Made by a program: the position numbers and the translations under genes
In this document: positions 1 through 9,708 of the stretch, piece after piece
How the letters are laid out: each line of letters starts with the position of its first letter
Numbering within the stretch: the stretch's first letter is position 1
The notes under the pieces: generated by a model
Told to the model about the DNA's origin: nothing
Databases searched by the model: none
What the model saw: the letters and a program-made list of their open reading frames with translations, nothing else
NCBI RefSeq assembly: GCF_028290025.1
Contig: NZ_JAQGKQ010000074.1
Location: 1 to 64,000, forward strand
Length of the DNA: 64,000 nt
Reading direction: 5' to 3'
Source: Cypionkella sp.
GTDB taxonomy: Bacteria; Pseudomonadota; Alphaproteobacteria; Rhodobacterales; Rhodobacteraceae

Positions 1-1140
1 ATCCGTATTATTGTTCATGAATACGGCACGAGTCAATTTTTGCACCAGGTAGGCTTCTTCATTGGTGCAGCGCGAAGATGTAATCACCCCCACCGAATGA
101 CGGCCATGACGTTCGATAATGCCCTTCATCCGGTTGGCGGTGAAGTCCATAGCCTCATCCCACGACACTTCCTGCCACGGGTCGTTGATGCTGTCGCGGA
201 TCATCGGGTTCAGGATGCGGTCTTTGTGGCTGGCGTAGCCGTAGGCAAAGCGGCCCTTGACGCAGGAATGACCGCGGTTGGCCTTGCCGTGCTTGTAAGG
301 CACCATGCGCACCAGTTCGTCGCCGCGCATTTCGGCTTTGAACGAGCAACCAACGCCGCAATAGGCGCAGGTGGTTATGACGGAGCGTTCCGGCGTGCCG
401 ATCTCGATGATCGACTTTTCTTGCAAGGTCGCGGTCGGGCAAGCCTGCACACAAGCGCCGCAGGAGACGCAATCGGATGACAACGCGGTGTCGGTTTTCG
501 CTCCAAACGACACGCGGCTATCAAAGCCACGGCCCTCGATGGTCAACGCAAAGGTGCCTTGGACTTCTTCGCATGCGCGCACGCAGCGCGAGCAGACGAT
601 GCATTTCTGCGGATCGTAGCTGAAATACGGGTTCGAGTCGTCGCGCGGGATATAGTTAGGGTTGGCGATACCAGAGGTGTCTTTGGCTTTGAAATGGGTG
701 TCGATAGCCTCATAGCGCACATCACGCAGACCGACCGCGCCCGCCATATCCTGCAATTCGCAATCGCCATTGGCCGAGCAGGTCAAGCAATCGAGCGGAT
801 GGTCGGAGATGTAAAGCTCCATCACGCCACGGCGAAGTTGCTTCAGCTTGGCGTTCTGAGTGTGGACTTTCAGACCGGGGGCGACGGGGGTGGTACAAGA
901 GGCAGGGGTGCCGTTGCGGCCTTCGATTTCCACGAGGCACAACCGGCACGACCCGAAGGCGTCGATGCTGTCGGTGGCGCAAAGTTTCGGCACCGAAATG
1001 CCAATCTCGGCGGCGGCGCGCATGATCGACGTTCCTTCGGGCACAGTGATGTCGAAGCCGTCGATGGTCAATGTGACCATTTGTTTACTTTTGGCGGCAG
1101 GAGTTCCGAAATCGCGATCCGGGATGATGAAGTCTTTCAT
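1..1140 (-). CDS. fdsA: NAD-dependent formate dehydrogenase alpha subunit (3'-truncated by window edge)
   Basis: This is the catalytic molybdenum subunit of a soluble NAD-linked formate dehydrogenase, which oxidises formate to CO2 and passes electrons through FdsB to NAD. About 380 N-terminal codons are visible. A NuoG-like [2Fe-2S] domain has Cys near residues 54, 65, 68 and 82. It is followed by a HPLDCLTC cluster site (about 114-127), two ferredoxin-type motifs (CIVCSRCVRAC near 180 and CVSCGACVQAC near 224), and the CAYCGVGC start of the bis-MGD domain near 258. The remaining two thirds lie beyond base 1. The start codon overlaps the fdsB stop as ATGA, so translation is probably coupled. 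The start is ATG at 1140. Confidence 0.95.
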   Translation of the reverse strand, partial: MKDFIIPDRDFGTPAAKSKQMVTLTIDGFDITVPEGTSIMRAAAEIGISVPKLCATDSIDAFGSCRLCLVEIEGRNGTPASCTTPVAPGLKVHTQNAKLKQLRRGVMELYISDHPLDCLTCSANGDCELQDMAGAVGLRDVRYEAIDTHFKAKDTSGIANPNYIPRDDSNPYFSYDPQKCIVCSRCVRACEEVQGTFALTIEGRGFDSRVSFGAKTDTALSSDCVSCGACVQACPTATLQEKSIIEIGTPERSVITTCAYCGVGCSFKAEMRGDELVRMVPYKHGKANRGHSCVKGRFAYGYASHKDRILNPMIRDSINDPWQEVSWDEAMDFTANRMKGIIERHGRHSVGVITSSRCTNEEAYLVQKLTRAVFMNNNTD

Positions 1141-2663
1141 TCGGCGGCTTCCTTCATAGGGGCGAAATCATCGGGGAAGTGGGTGAGGGCGGACATCACC
1201 GGGTAGGGCGTGAATCCTCCGAGTGCGCAAAGTGAACCGGCCTTCATCGTGTTGCACAGATCCGTTAGCAGCGGGATTGCCGAGGTGTCACCCTTGGCAA
1301 TGCGATCCACTGTTTCAACGCCGCGCACCGCGCCAATCCGACAGGGGGTGCATTTGCCACAGGATTCAATCGCGCAGAATTCCATCGCGAAACGGGCTTG
1401 CTTCAGCATATCGGCGGAGTCATCGAATACAGTCAGACCAGCGTGGCCGATCAGCCCATCCTTACCCGCGAACTCCTCATAACCGAACGGGGTGTCGAAC
1501 AATGCGCGGGGGAAATAGGCACCCAAAGGGCCACCGACCTGCACGGATTTCACCGGTCGACCCGAAGCCGAGCCTCCGGCGATTTTGTCAACGATTTCGG
1601 CGAGAGTCAGGCCGAAAGCGATCTCATAAAGCCCGCCGTATTTAACGTTGCCAGCGATCTGCAAGGGGATGGTGCCGCGCGAACGGCCGAGGCCAAAGTT
1701 CTTGTAAAACTCAGCGCCTTTCTCGAAAATCACTGGCACCGAGGCAAGGGAAATAACGTTGTTCACCACGGTTGGTTTGGCCATGAAGCCTTGCAACGCG
1801 GGCAGCGGCGGTTTAGCGCGGACGACGCCACGCTTACCTTCCAAGCTGTTGAGCAAGGAGGTTTCCTCACCGCAAACATATGCCCCGGCACCGACGCGGA
1901 TTTCGATGTTGAAGGTATGAGCCGAACCCAAAACAGAGGTGCCAAGCACCCCGGCATCCGTCGCGATCTTGACCGCTTTCTGCATCACATCAACGGCGAT
2001 CGGGTATTCCGAACGGATGTACACAAATCCCTTTGTTGCTCCCGTCGCAAGACCTGCGATAACCATGCCTTCGATCAAAGTGAAGGGGTCGCCCTCCATA
2101 AGCATACGGTCGGCGAAGGTGGCACTGTCGCCCTCATCGGCGTTGCAGACGATGTATTTGCGATCCGCTACAGCATCCGAAACGGTCTTCCACTTGATGC
2201 CAGTTGGAAAGCCTGCGCCTCCACGGCCGCGCAGGCCCGAGTTGGTGACTTCGGCCACGATCGCGGTCTTGTCCATGCCGAGCGCCAAAGTCAGCCCAGC
2301 CAACCCGCCATGCGCCTTGTAATCGCCGAGCGATAGCGGGTCGATCACGCCGACGCGGGCAAAAGTCAGCCTGGTTTGCGACTTCATCCACGGCAAATCA
2401 TCGGTCAGACCAAGCGCTTTGGGATGCGCTGTCAGATCGCCAAACAGCGCCGGTACATCCGCCAGGGTCAACGGGCCGAACGCCATGCGCCCGGCATCGG
2501 TGACGACCTCGGCCATAGGTTCTAGCCAGACCATGCCGCGCGAACCGTTGCGCACCAGCGTTAGATTGATCCCGCGCGCCTTGGCTTGAAACAGAAGCGA
2601 TTCAGCGATCTCGTCGGCACCAAGGGCAACGGCAGCGCTATCGAGAGGCAGGTAAATCTTCAT
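1137..2663 (-). CDS. fdsB: NAD-dependent formate dehydrogenase beta subunit
   Basis: This is a NuoF-like diaphorase subunit (508 aa) that takes electrons from FdsA and reduces NAD at an FMN site. The first roughly 100 residues are a thioredoxin-like NuoE-type domain. The nucleotide-binding motif GLRGRGGAGFPTG lies at about 143-155, followed by CNADEGDSATFADR. The C-terminal 4Fe-4S motif is ESCGKCTPCR with a later SLCALG cysteine. It overlaps both neighbours by 4 bases (ATGA), giving a tight fdsG-fdsB-fdsA operon. The length is normal for FdsB. Confidence 0.95.
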   Translation of the reverse strand: MKIYLPLDSAAVALGADEIAESLLFQAKARGINLTLVRNGSRGMVWLEPMAEVVTDAGRMAFGPLTLADVPALFGDLTAHPKALGLTDDLPWMKSQTRLTFARVGVIDPLSLGDYKAHGGLAGLTLALGMDKTAIVAEVTNSGLRGRGGAGFPTGIKWKTVSDAVADRKYIVCNADEGDSATFADRMLMEGDPFTLIEGMVIAGLATGATKGFVYIRSEYPIAVDVMQKAVKIATDAGVLGTSVLGSAHTFNIEIRVGAGAYVCGEETSLLNSLEGKRGVVRAKPPLPALQGFMAKPTVVNNVISLASVPVIFEKGAEFYKNFGLGRSRGTIPLQIAGNVKYGGLYEIAFGLTLAEIVDKIAGGSASGRPVKSVQVGGPLGAYFPRALFDTPFGYEEFAGKDGLIGHAGLTVFDDSADMLKQARFAMEFCAIESCGKCTPCRIGAVRGVETVDRIAKGDTSAIPLLTDLCNTMKAGSLCALGGFTPYPVMSALTHFPDDFAPMKEAAE

Positions 2664-3127
2664 TTCAGCCCTCCGATGATCGCATCAATGCGGGCTTCAT
2701 CGACGCGGCCTACCAGTTTGCCGTCGATGATCGCAGCTGGGCCGCAGGCGCAAAGGCCAAGGCAGAAAATTGGCTCCAGCGTGATGCTGCCATCTTTGCT
2801 GGTTTGATGCCAATCAAGCCCGAGCGTCGTGTGCACATGGGCAGCAACCCGGTCCGCACCCATCGCTTGACAGGATTCCGCGCGGCAAAGCTTGACCACA
2901 TGCCGACCTGCAGGATACTCGCGGAAATCGTGATAAAAGCTCATCACGCCATGAACTTCGGCCTTCGACAGGCTTAGATCTTTCGCAATAATCGGCAACG
3001 CCACCTGCGGCACATAGCCAAATTCAGCCTGAATGGCGTGCAGGATCGGTAGCAAAGACCCCTCCATACCTTTATGGGTGCGGAGGATTTCCTCAACCCG
3101 AGTGGTGATGTCGACGGAATCAAGCAT
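2660..3127 (-). CDS. fdsG: NAD-dependent formate dehydrogenase gamma subunit
   Basis: This is a NuoE-like thioredoxin-fold [2Fe-2S] subunit (155 aa) of the FdsABG formate dehydrogenase. A helical N-terminal segment is followed by four cluster cysteines: two in CRAESC and two in FCLGLCACG. It is the first gene of the fds operon, and its promoter must lie in 3128-3223, between it and the LysR gene. That gap holds the direct and inverted word TTGATACGG / ATATGGATATCC but no site I can assign firmly. Confidence 0.93.
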   Translation of the reverse strand: MLDSVDITTRVEEILRTHKGMEGSLLPILHAIQAEFGYVPQVALPIIAKDLSLSKAEVHGVMSFYHDFREYPAGRHVVKLCRAESCQAMGADRVAAHVHTTLGLDWHQTSKDGSITLEPIFCLGLCACGPAAIIDGKLVGRVDEARIDAIIGGLK

Positions 3128-3223
3128 TTGGCGGCCCTTTGGTAGCTTCCTGACGTGATACGCTGATTGATACGGAAATCAATATGGATATCCCGTTGTT
3201 CAATAGGCTTTGGCTATTGAAAG

Positions 3224-4114
3224 CTATTGGCGCAGACGGATCGCCAACCTTGCAGCCTCATCCATAAGTGCTTGTAGAACGGGGGTTTGGGGATCGCGCT
3301 TGGCGGTGATTAACCCGACCAAATGCTCGGCTTCCGGTTCAACTATCGGGATCGCTTTCAGCCCCTGACCCGCAAACATTTCCGCGAGCTTCATCGGCAC
3401 GACGCTGGCCCACAGCCCAGACTTCACATGCGCCACCAACGCGATGCTGGAGTTCGACTCTACCGTCGGCGCAACCCGCACCCCCACTTCGGCAAGATGC
3501 TGGTTGACGATGCGACGGTTCTGCATGTCTGCGGTCAGAAGACATAAAGGCTCGTGGACCAACTCGCTCCACGTGACCTGCGCGCGGTCTGCCAAAGGCG
3601 AGTTTGGCGCACAGAGATAGCGGTAGAATTCGGTGTAAAGCGGCGTCTGCGTCACCCGACCCAAAGGTTCATTCTCCAAGTAGGTAATGCCCGCATCCAA
3701 TTCCAAGCTCTCGATCCCAGCCAGAATTTCCGCCGAAGTGCGCGATAGCAAAGTCACCCGCATATTCGGATGGCGGGCGATGAACGGTGCGGTGAGGTCA
3801 GCCACCATGGGCAGGGCAGTGGGGATCACGCCAACCCGTAGATTGCCTGAAAGCCCGGAATGTACCGAGCGCATCTCATCTTTCAGAGCGCGCATGTCGC
3901 CGACAATCCGGCGCGCCCAATCCAGCACGCGCTGGCCTTCCGGCGTAAGCCCTTGAAAGCGAGAGCCGCGAAATACCAGCTGCACACCCAACTGATCTTC
4001 CAGCTGGCGGATCGCCGAGGATAGGCTGGGCTGCGTTACGCGGCACACTTCGGCGGCACGACCAAAGTGGCGCTCGTTTGCAAGAGCGATAAACATTTCC
4101 AACTTGTCAATCAT
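3224..4114 (-). CDS. LysR-family transcriptional regulator
   Basis: This is a 296-residue LysR-type regulator with an N-terminal winged HTH (MIDKLEMFIALANERHFGRA, then TQPSLSSAIRQLEDQLG) and a periplasmic-binding-like effector domain from about residue 90. It sits directly upstream of and codirectional with fdsGBA, so it is the likely regulator of the formate operon. The frame stays open upstream to 4363, but that extension runs antisense through the S49 peptidase gene and does not look like protein. The ATG at 4114 gives a standard LysR N-terminus and leaves a 60-bp divergent promoter region. Confidence 0.88.
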   Translation of the reverse strand: MIDKLEMFIALANERHFGRAAEVCRVTQPSLSSAIRQLEDQLGVQLVFRGSRFQGLTPEGQRVLDWARRIVGDMRALKDEMRSVHSGLSGNLRVGVIPTALPMVADLTAPFIARHPNMRVTLLSRTSAEILAGIESLELDAGITYLENEPLGRVTQTPLYTEFYRYLCAPNSPLADRAQVTWSELVHEPLCLLTADMQNRRIVNQHLAEVGVRVAPTVESNSSIALVAHVKSGLWASVVPMKLAEMFAGQGLKAIPIVEPEAEHLVGLITAKRDPQTPVLQALMDEAARLAIRLRQ

Positions 4115-4174
4115 CACGCCAAGGTGGCTGGGATTGAGCTTGTTCGCAAGAGTTTGAAGCCTTAGCTTTGTTGC

Positions 4175-4963
4175 ATGATGAAATATATCCCGTTTGTTAA
4201 CAAATACCCCGTTGTGCCAGTGATCCGCTTGGCAGGCACGATTGGTTCTGGCCGCAACGCTTTGAACGATGCGGGTCTTGCTACGATCATCGAGAAGGCT
4301 TTCAAAATGAAACCCGCCGCGGTGGCATTGGTGATCAATTCGCCGGGTGGCTCGCCGGTGCAATCAAGCCTCATCGCGGCACGGGTGCGGCGGTTGGCCA
4401 TCGAAAAATCCATACCGGTCCACGCTTTTGTCGAAGACATCGCGGCGTCTGGCGGCTATTGGCTGGCCTGCGCTGCGGACCAGATTTGGGTCGATGCCAG
4501 TTCTATCGTAGGCTCTATCGGCGTGATCTTTGCGAGCTTTGGTTTCCCCGAGTTGATGGCGAAGCAGGGCGTTGAACGGCGTGTGGTGGCGATGGGCAAA
4601 TCGAAAAGCTTTGCCGACCCGTTCCTGCCGCAAAAGCCCGAAGATATTGAGCGGTTGAAGGCGCTGCAAATGCCGATCCACGAGGCGTTTATTGCGCATG
4701 TAAAGGCCCGGCGCGGCAACCGCTTGGCCGATGCTGATCTGTTCAACGCTGATATTTGGGTGGGCCAACGCGCGGTTGATCTGGGGCTGACGGATGGTGT
4801 GGCGCATCTGGTGCCGAAGCTGAAATCGCTTTATGGCGATAAGGTGAAGCTGGTGCCGCTGGGGCAAAAGCGCGGGCTGCTTAGTCGCTTTGGCCTCAAT
4901 ATGGCCGAAGATGCGCTGGCCTCGGTCGAGGAGCGTGCACTTTGGGCGCGCTACGGGTTGTGA
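4175..4963 (+). CDS. S49 family signal-peptide-peptidase-like serine protease (SppA/SohB type)
   Basis: This is a 262-residue single-domain S49 peptidase. The fold signatures NSPGGSP (about 55-61), the nucleophile region AASGGYW (Ser92) and SIVGSIGVI (about 110-118) are present. A lysine 52 residues after the serine (Lys144, in GKSKSF) fits the Ser-Lys dyad spacing of SppA. There is no clear transmembrane segment, so it may act in the cytoplasm or at the membrane. It is divergent from the LysR gene and forms a three-gene run with the small membrane protein and the SDR downstream. Confidence 0.87.
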   Translation: MMKYIPFVNKYPVVPVIRLAGTIGSGRNALNDAGLATIIEKAFKMKPAAVALVINSPGGSPVQSSLIAARVRRLAIEKSIPVHAFVEDIAASGGYWLACAADQIWVDASSIVGSIGVIFASFGFPELMAKQGVERRVVAMGKSKSFADPFLPQKPEDIERLKALQMPIHEAFIAHVKARRGNRLADADLFNADIWVGQRAVDLGLTDGVAHLVPKLKSLYGDKVKLVPLGQKRGLLSRFGLNMAEDALASVEERALWARYGL

Positions 4964-4964
4964 C

Positions 4965-5153
4965 ATGATCAAGGCCGTTCTGGTGTTTTTGCTGGTGATG
5001 CTGGCGATTGGTATGGTCGGCAACGCGTTGTTTCCGGGTCGGATCGGCGGTTCGGTGAAAAAACGCTTCGGACTTTCCAGTCCGGCTACCTGCAAACGCT
5101 GCGGGCGGTATATGATCGGCTCCAAAGGCTGCAACTGTAAGAAAGGCTCGTGA
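4965..5153 (+). CDS. Small membrane protein with C-terminal cysteine cluster
   Basis: This 62-residue protein begins one base after the stop of the S49 gene. It has one N-terminal hydrophobic segment (MIKAVLVFLLVMLAIGMVGN) and a basic C-terminal tail with CKRCG...GCNCKKG, a likely metal-binding or zinc-ribbon-like knuckle. I do not recognise a named family. The tight spacing and a one-base overlap with the following SDR indicate a transcriptional unit. Its role is unknown. Confidence 0.75.
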   Translation: MIKAVLVFLLVMLAIGMVGNALFPGRIGGSVKKRFGLSSPATCKRCGRYMIGSKGCNCKKGS

Positions 5154-5944
5154 TGGCAACAAGTTGCGGGCGCGCATTGGTCACCGGTGCTGGCAAGCGG
5201 CTGGGCCGTGAGATGGCGCTCTATTTGGCCCGTCGCGGCTATGATGTGGCCGTTCACTATGCGAGTTCCCGCAAGGAAGCCGAGACGGTTGTGAAGGAGA
5301 TCATCGCTTTGGGTCGCAAAGCCGTTGCGCTGCGTGCAGATCTGCTGATCGAATCGCAAGTGGAAAAGTTGCTACCCATGGCCGTGCAGGGTTTGGGCGG
5401 GCCGCTGACTGTGCTGATCAACAACGCTTCTATCTTCGAGTACGACACCGTCGCCACCGTCAGCCGCAAAAGCTGGGATCGGCATCTGGAAAGCAACCTG
5501 CGCGCTCCGTTCGTGCTTTTGCAGGCTTTTGCAGCGCAAGTGCCTGCGCCAAAGCTGGACGATCGTGGTGAGCCTGTCGCTGGCGGCATGGTACTCAACA
5601 TGATTGACCAACGTGTCCTGAAACTGACGCCCGAATTCCTGTCTTATACGCTGTCGAAGATGGGGCTATGGGCACTGACCCGTACTGCTGCACAAGACTT
5701 GGCACCTCGGGTGAGGGTGAACGCGATCGGGCCAGGGCCCACCTTGCAAGGCAGCCGGCAAAGCGACGAAAGTTTTGTGACGCAGCGTGGCGCAACAATT
5801 CTTCAGCGCGGCGCAAATCCTGCCGATATCACTGCTGCGCTAGGTTTTTTTCTAGATTCCCCTGCCGTAACAGGGCAAATGATCTCGGCGGATGGCGGCC
5901 AGCATTTGGGTTGGAAAACTCCAGACGTGATGGATTTCGACTAG
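5153..5944 (+). CDS. SDR family oxidoreductase, FolM/pteridine-reductase-like
   Basis: This is a short-chain dehydrogenase/reductase (263 aa) with an N-terminal NADP-binding motif TGAGKRLG. It has the TGxxxRxG variant typical of pteridine reductases and FolM rather than the usual TGxxxGxG. The INNAS motif follows, and the catalytic YTLSK lies near residue 165. ATG at 5153 overlaps the previous stop (TGATG) and is preferred over the GTG three bases upstream. A role in tetrahydrofolate or pterin reduction is inferred from the motif only. Confidence 0.82.
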   Translation: MATSCGRALVTGAGKRLGREMALYLARRGYDVAVHYASSRKEAETVVKEIIALGRKAVALRADLLIESQVEKLLPMAVQGLGGPLTVLINNASIFEYDTVATVSRKSWDRHLESNLRAPFVLLQAFAAQVPAPKLDDRGEPVAGGMVLNMIDQRVLKLTPEFLSYTLSKMGLWALTRTAAQDLAPRVRVNAIGPGPTLQGSRQSDESFVTQRGATILQRGANPADITAALGFFLDSPAVTGQMISADGGQHLGWKTPDVMDFD

Positions 5945-6254
5945 GCGATATGTGGCCTCACGCAAAAGTTGTCCACTTTTGGCGTTTGCTTCACAGAGAC
6001 GTTACAAAATGTTGTGGCATATCAGGGATTTGACGGGTAATAAGAATTCTTTGGTTTAAAATCAACGGCTTAATATTTCGCCTAAAAAATAGGCAACTAA
6101 GCGAATCAAGCCAAAAACATGGGAAATTTCACGGTTCTGAAAACTTCTCCGCAGTGTTATCCACAGAAAGCGGGGATAGCTTTTCTCTTGTCACATCCCA
6201 TTTATCATTGCAGCAAGAGACGAGAATCGATGAGTCCCGCATGGGTATTTCTGC
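5945..6254. other. AT-rich intergenic region upstream of uvrC
   Basis: These 310 bases hold no plausible gene. The stretch is clearly more AT-rich than its surroundings (runs such as TTTAAAATCAA and CCTAAAAAATAGG) and contains one perfect DnaA-box match (6157-6165). The uvrC promoter presumably lies here. I see no RNA gene or strong terminator. Confidence 0.6.
6157..6165 (+). promoter_or_regulatory. Single consensus DnaA box
   Basis: TTATCCACA matches the DnaA-box consensus TTATNCACA exactly. It is a lone copy in an AT-rich gap upstream of uvrC. No dnaA, parAB or cluster of boxes is nearby, so this is at most a titration or regulatory site, and chance is possible. Confidence 0.3.
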
Positions 6255-8111
6255 ATGAGTGAAATCAGCTTGACCGGTCACGACCGTATTCAGGAATACC
6301 TGAAAACGCTCGATAATAGTCCCGGTGTTTACCGTATGCTGAACGCGGCCTCCGAAGTGCTTTACGTCGGCAAGGCCCGTAATTTGCGTGCGCGGGTGTC
6401 AAACTACGCCCGCGCCTCGGGTCATTCTGGCCGGATCGCTCGGATGATCGCCGAGACGGTTTCAATGATGTTCCTGACGACGCGCACCGAAATCGAGGCG
6501 CTGCTGCTAGAGCAAAATCTGATCAAACAGCTGAAGCCGCGATACAATGTGTTGTTGCGCGATGACAAAAGTTTCCCGAACATTTTGATTAACACGGAAC
6601 ACCCTTTTCCGCAGCTCAAGAAGCATCGCGGTAAGCGGTCCGAGAAAGGCAGCTACTTCGGTCCGTTTGCTTCGGCTGGCGCGGTCAATCGCACATTGAA
6701 CCAGCTGCAAAAAGTGTTCCTGCTACGCAACTGCTCGGACTCCATGTTTGAAAGCCGCACTCGGCCTTGTCTGCAGTATCAGATCAAACGCTGCTCGGCA
6801 CCCTGCACGGGGCGTATTGACCCTTCAGCCTATGCAACTTTGGTGGCTGACGCCGAGCGATTTTTGCAGGGTAAAACCACAACCGTGCAATCCAATCTTG
6901 CGGCGGAGATGAACATTGCCTCAGAGGCGATGGAGTTCGAGCGCGCGGCGGCGTTGCGTGACCGGATCAAAGCATTGACTCAAGTGCAGCAATCGCAAGG
7001 CATCAACCCGGCGGGGGTGACCGAAGCGGATGTGATTGCGCTACATCTCGATGGCGGGCAGGCCTGCGTGCAGGTGTTCTTCATCCGCGCCAATCAATCT
7101 TGGGGCAACCGCGACTTTTACCCGCGCACCGGAGCCGGAGCGGAGGCGGCCGAGATTTTGGAAGCCTTCGTCGCGCAGTTTTATGATGATAAAGAGCCGC
7201 CGCGGCTGATTTTGCTGTCACATACCGTCGAGAACGAGGATCTGGTGGTTGATCTTTTGTCGGAACGGGCTGGGCGCAGAGTGGAACTTGCGGTGCCGCA
7301 GCGGGGTGAGAAAGCGGAGCTGGTGGAGAACGCGGTTCGCAATGCCCGCGAGAGTTTGGCGCGGAAAATGTCGGAAAGCTCCACCCAGAACAAACTGCTC
7401 GCCGGTTTGGCCGAGGCTTTCGATCTCGACGCGCCGCCGACGCGGATTGAAGTCTACGATAACGCCCATATTCAGGGGTCGGATGCAGTGGGTGGCATGA
7501 TCGTGGCGGGCGCGGAGGGCTTCCTGAAATCGCAGTATCGCAAGTTCAACATCAAATCGGCGGCGGGGAAGAATTCGGACGACTTCGGTATGATGCGTGA
7601 AGTGATGACGCGTCGGTTTGAGCGGTTGCTGAAGGAAGACCCGGAGCGCACCTCGGGCGCTTGGCCGGACTTGCTGTTGATTGACGGCGGGGCGGGGCAG
7701 GTTTCAGCCGTGGCGGGGATTTTGGCGGAACTCGGTGTAGATGATATCGCGGTGGTGGGGGTTGCGAAGGGGATTGATCGCGACGCGGGGAAGGAGGAGT
7801 TTTACCGGACGGGCCGGCCAGTGATGGCTTTGCAGCGCAACGATCCGGTGCTGTATTTCGTCCAGCGGCTGCGGGATGAAGCGCATCGCTGGGCCAACGG
7901 GGCGCACCGGGCGAAGCGGGCAAAGCAGGTGTCGATCACGCCGCTTGATGATATTCCGGGGGTGGGCGCGGTTCGCAAGCGGGCATTGTTGGCGCATTTT
8001 GGCTCGGCCAAAGCGGTCGCGCGGGCAGGGATCTCGGATCTGATGGCGGTGCCGGGGGTGTCCGAGACGATGGCAAAGGCGATCAGTGATTTTTTCAGCG
8101 CGCGAGGGTAG
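6255..8111 (+). CDS. uvrC: Excinuclease ABC subunit C
   Basis: UvrC is the dual-incision nuclease of nucleotide excision repair; it acts with UvrA and UvrB. This protein (618 aa) has an N-terminal GIY-YIG nuclease domain (GVYRM ... [10 protein letters not shown], about 24-45). The cysteine cluster region ([13 protein letters not shown]) and the UVR motif for UvrB contact (about 210-245) follow. The RNase H-like incision domain ([19 protein letters not shown]) and a C-terminal tandem helix-hairpin-helix ([18 protein letters not shown]) complete it. The length is normal. The TAG stop abuts a perfect 18-bp palindrome. Confidence 0.97.
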   Translation: MSEISLTGHDRIQEYLKTLDNSPGVYRMLNAASEVLYVGKARNLRARVSNYARASGHSGRIARMIAETVSMMFLTTRTEIEALLLEQNLIKQLKPRYNVLLRDDKSFPNILINTEHPFPQLKKHRGKRSEKGSYFGPFASAGAVNRTLNQLQKVFLLRNCSDSMFESRTRPCLQYQIKRCSAPCTGRIDPSAYATLVADAERFLQGKTTTVQSNLAAEMNIASEAMEFERAAALRDRIKALTQVQQSQGINPAGVTEADVIALHLDGGQACVQVFFIRANQSWGNRDFYPRTGAGAEAAEILEAFVAQFYDDKEPPRLILLSHTVENEDLVVDLLSERAGRRVELAVPQRGEKAELVENAVRNARESLARKMSESSTQNKLLAGLAEAFDLDAPPTRIEVYDNAHIQGSDAVGGMIVAGAEGFLKSQYRKFNIKSAAGKNSDDFGMMREVMTRRFERLLKEDPERTSGAWPDLLLIDGGAGQVSAVAGILAELGVDDIAVVGVAKGIDRDAGKEEFYRTGRPVMALQRNDPVLYFVQRLRDEAHRWANGAHRAKRAKQVSITPLDDIPGVGAVRKRALLAHFGSAKAVARAGISDLMAVPGVSETMAKAISDFFSARG

Positions 8112-8128
8112 TGTCCACATGTGGACAC
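8111..8128. repeat. Perfect 18-bp palindrome at the end of uvrC
   Basis: GTGTCCACATGTGGACAC is a perfect inverted repeat that begins at the last base of the uvrC stop codon. It lacks a T-run and so is not a classical terminator. It could be a protein-binding operator or contribute to transcript-end stability. Confidence 0.6.
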
Positions 8129-8337
8129 GTTGAAAATACGAACAATAACAGTGGCTTGACTATTCTGGTAACGAGTTGTTAAGGGCCGCGCAAAGAATTA
8201 GGTGAGCGCAGCACCGGATTTTCAAGGGGTGTTAGAAGTGCATTGTTGCACAGTAGCTAGGCGAAAACAGGCGTAGTTATCGCTGCGAAAATGGCTAAAC
8301 TTCCTAGTCCAGATTTCCGACAAAGGAACGAAACGTT

Positions 8338-9420
8338 ATGACTTCCTCGATCTTTGAACCAGCTTTGCTGGGCCCGCATCAGCTTAAGAATCGCATCGTC
8401 ATGAACCCGATGACCCGCAGTCGCGCCGATGTGGACGCGGTACCGACGCCCATTATGGCGACCTATTACGGCCAACGCGACACCGCTGGCATGATCATCA
8501 CTGAAGGCATCGCACCAAGCCCGAACGGTCGCGGCTATGCCCGTATTCCGGGGCTGTGGAACGACACACAGGTGGCGGCTTGGAAGCCCGTAACGGCCGC
8601 TGCCAAGGCGAAGGGCGCGGTGGTTTTCGCGCAGCTTATGCACACGGGGCGGGTCAGCCATCCGAGCAACATGCCAGCCGGCGCAAAGATCGTGGCGCCC
8701 TCGGCTATCGCTTTGGCGGGGCAGATGTATACTGACGCGGACGGGATGCAGGACTATCCGGTGCCGCAGGAAATGACTGAGGCTGATATTCAGCAGGCAA
8801 AAGCCGAGATCGTCACGGCGGCCAAAAACGCTATCGCTGCCGGCTTTGATGGCGTCGAGTTGCATTCTGCGAATGGCTATCTGCTGGAGCAATTCTTGTC
8901 GCCCGACACCAACAAACGCACCGACGGCTGGGGTGGATCGGTTGCGAAACGCTCGCGGTTCTTGCTTGAGGTTGCGCAGGAAGTTGTGGCGGCGATTGGC
9001 GGCGACAAGGTTGGCATCCGGATCTCGCCCTATGGCACGGCTTCGGGCATGGCGGCTTATGCCGAGGTCGATGAAACTTATCTGGCGCTGATGGCAGCTT
9101 TGGACAAGATCGGCTTGGTTTACGTGCATTTGGTGGATCATGCGGCGATGGGCAATCCGGCAATTCCTGCCGATTTCCGCGCTAAGTTGCGCGCGGCTTG
9201 GCCTCGGACGTTCATTGTCGGCGGCAGCTTGGATGCGGCTTCGGCGCAGGCCGCGGTGGATGCGGGCGCGGCGGACCTGGTCGGATTTGGTCGGGCCTTC
9301 CTTGCGAACCCGGACCTTGTGGCGCGGATGCAGACGGGCGCGGAACTGAACGCGCCTGACTTCGCGACATTCTATACTCCGGGGGAAAAGGGCTACACAG
9401 ATTACCCGACGCTTGGGTAA
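8338..9420 (+). CDS. Old Yellow Enzyme family alkene reductase (NemA-like)
   Basis: This is an FMN-dependent NAD(P)H ene-reductase (360 aa) with a TIM-barrel fold. It reduces activated C=C bonds or nitro compounds. N-terminal KNRIVMNPMTRSRA is the standard OYE opening. The substrate-binding His/Asn pair is in HSANGYLLEQF, the NKRTDGWGGS loop follows, and the phosphate-binding VGFGRAFLANPDL lies near the C-terminus. A monocistronic unit is likely because a strong terminator follows directly. The 226-bp upstream gap contains the uvrC palindrome and a weak TTGACT box near 8156. Confidence 0.92.
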   Translation: MTSSIFEPALLGPHQLKNRIVMNPMTRSRADVDAVPTPIMATYYGQRDTAGMIITEGIAPSPNGRGYARIPGLWNDTQVAAWKPVTAAAKAKGAVVFAQLMHTGRVSHPSNMPAGAKIVAPSAIALAGQMYTDADGMQDYPVPQEMTEADIQQAKAEIVTAAKNAIAAGFDGVELHSANGYLLEQFLSPDTNKRTDGWGGSVAKRSRFLLEVAQEVVAAIGGDKVGIRISPYGTASGMAAYAEVDETYLALMAALDKIGLVYVHLVDHAAMGNPAIPADFRAKLRAAWPRTFIVGGSLDAASAQAAVDAGAADLVGFGRAFLANPDLVARMQTGAELNAPDFATFYTPGEKGYTDYPTLG

Positions 9421-9440
9421 AGAGAGATTTAGCTATCAGA

Positions 9441-9468
9441 AAGGCCGCGCTGCTGCGCGGCCTTTTTT
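9441..9468 (+). terminator. Rho-independent terminator of the OYE gene
   Basis: The stem AAGGCCGCGC / GCGCGGCCTT has a 4-base loop and is followed by a T6 run. It lies 20 bases after the OYE stop codon. Confidence 0.9.
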
Positions 9469-9708
9469 ATTGGTGCATGTGGTCCGGTGGGGCAGTCGCA
9501 TGTCAAAGCATTCTAGACCGGATTCGCCGCTTTAGCAGTTGGCCAAAAAGCCGATCGCTATTTGAATGCCGACAACGCGTCATCCCGGTGCCACATACTT
9601 CTGTGCGCAGGCGCGCAACTTGGGTGCGATTCCTCTAATTGTGCAGAGGGGTCATAGGGCGCATGTAAGAGGCAGACAACTTCCTCCCACTCCGTGAATG
9701 GACCTGAC

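Noticed and set aside
4115-4363. N-terminal extension of the LysR regulator
   Set aside because: The extra 83 codons are antisense to the S49 peptidase gene, show no LysR-like sequence, and ATG 4114 gives a standard regulator.
6157-6165. Replication origin at the DnaA box
   Set aside because: Only one box, no cluster, no dnaA or parAB nearby.
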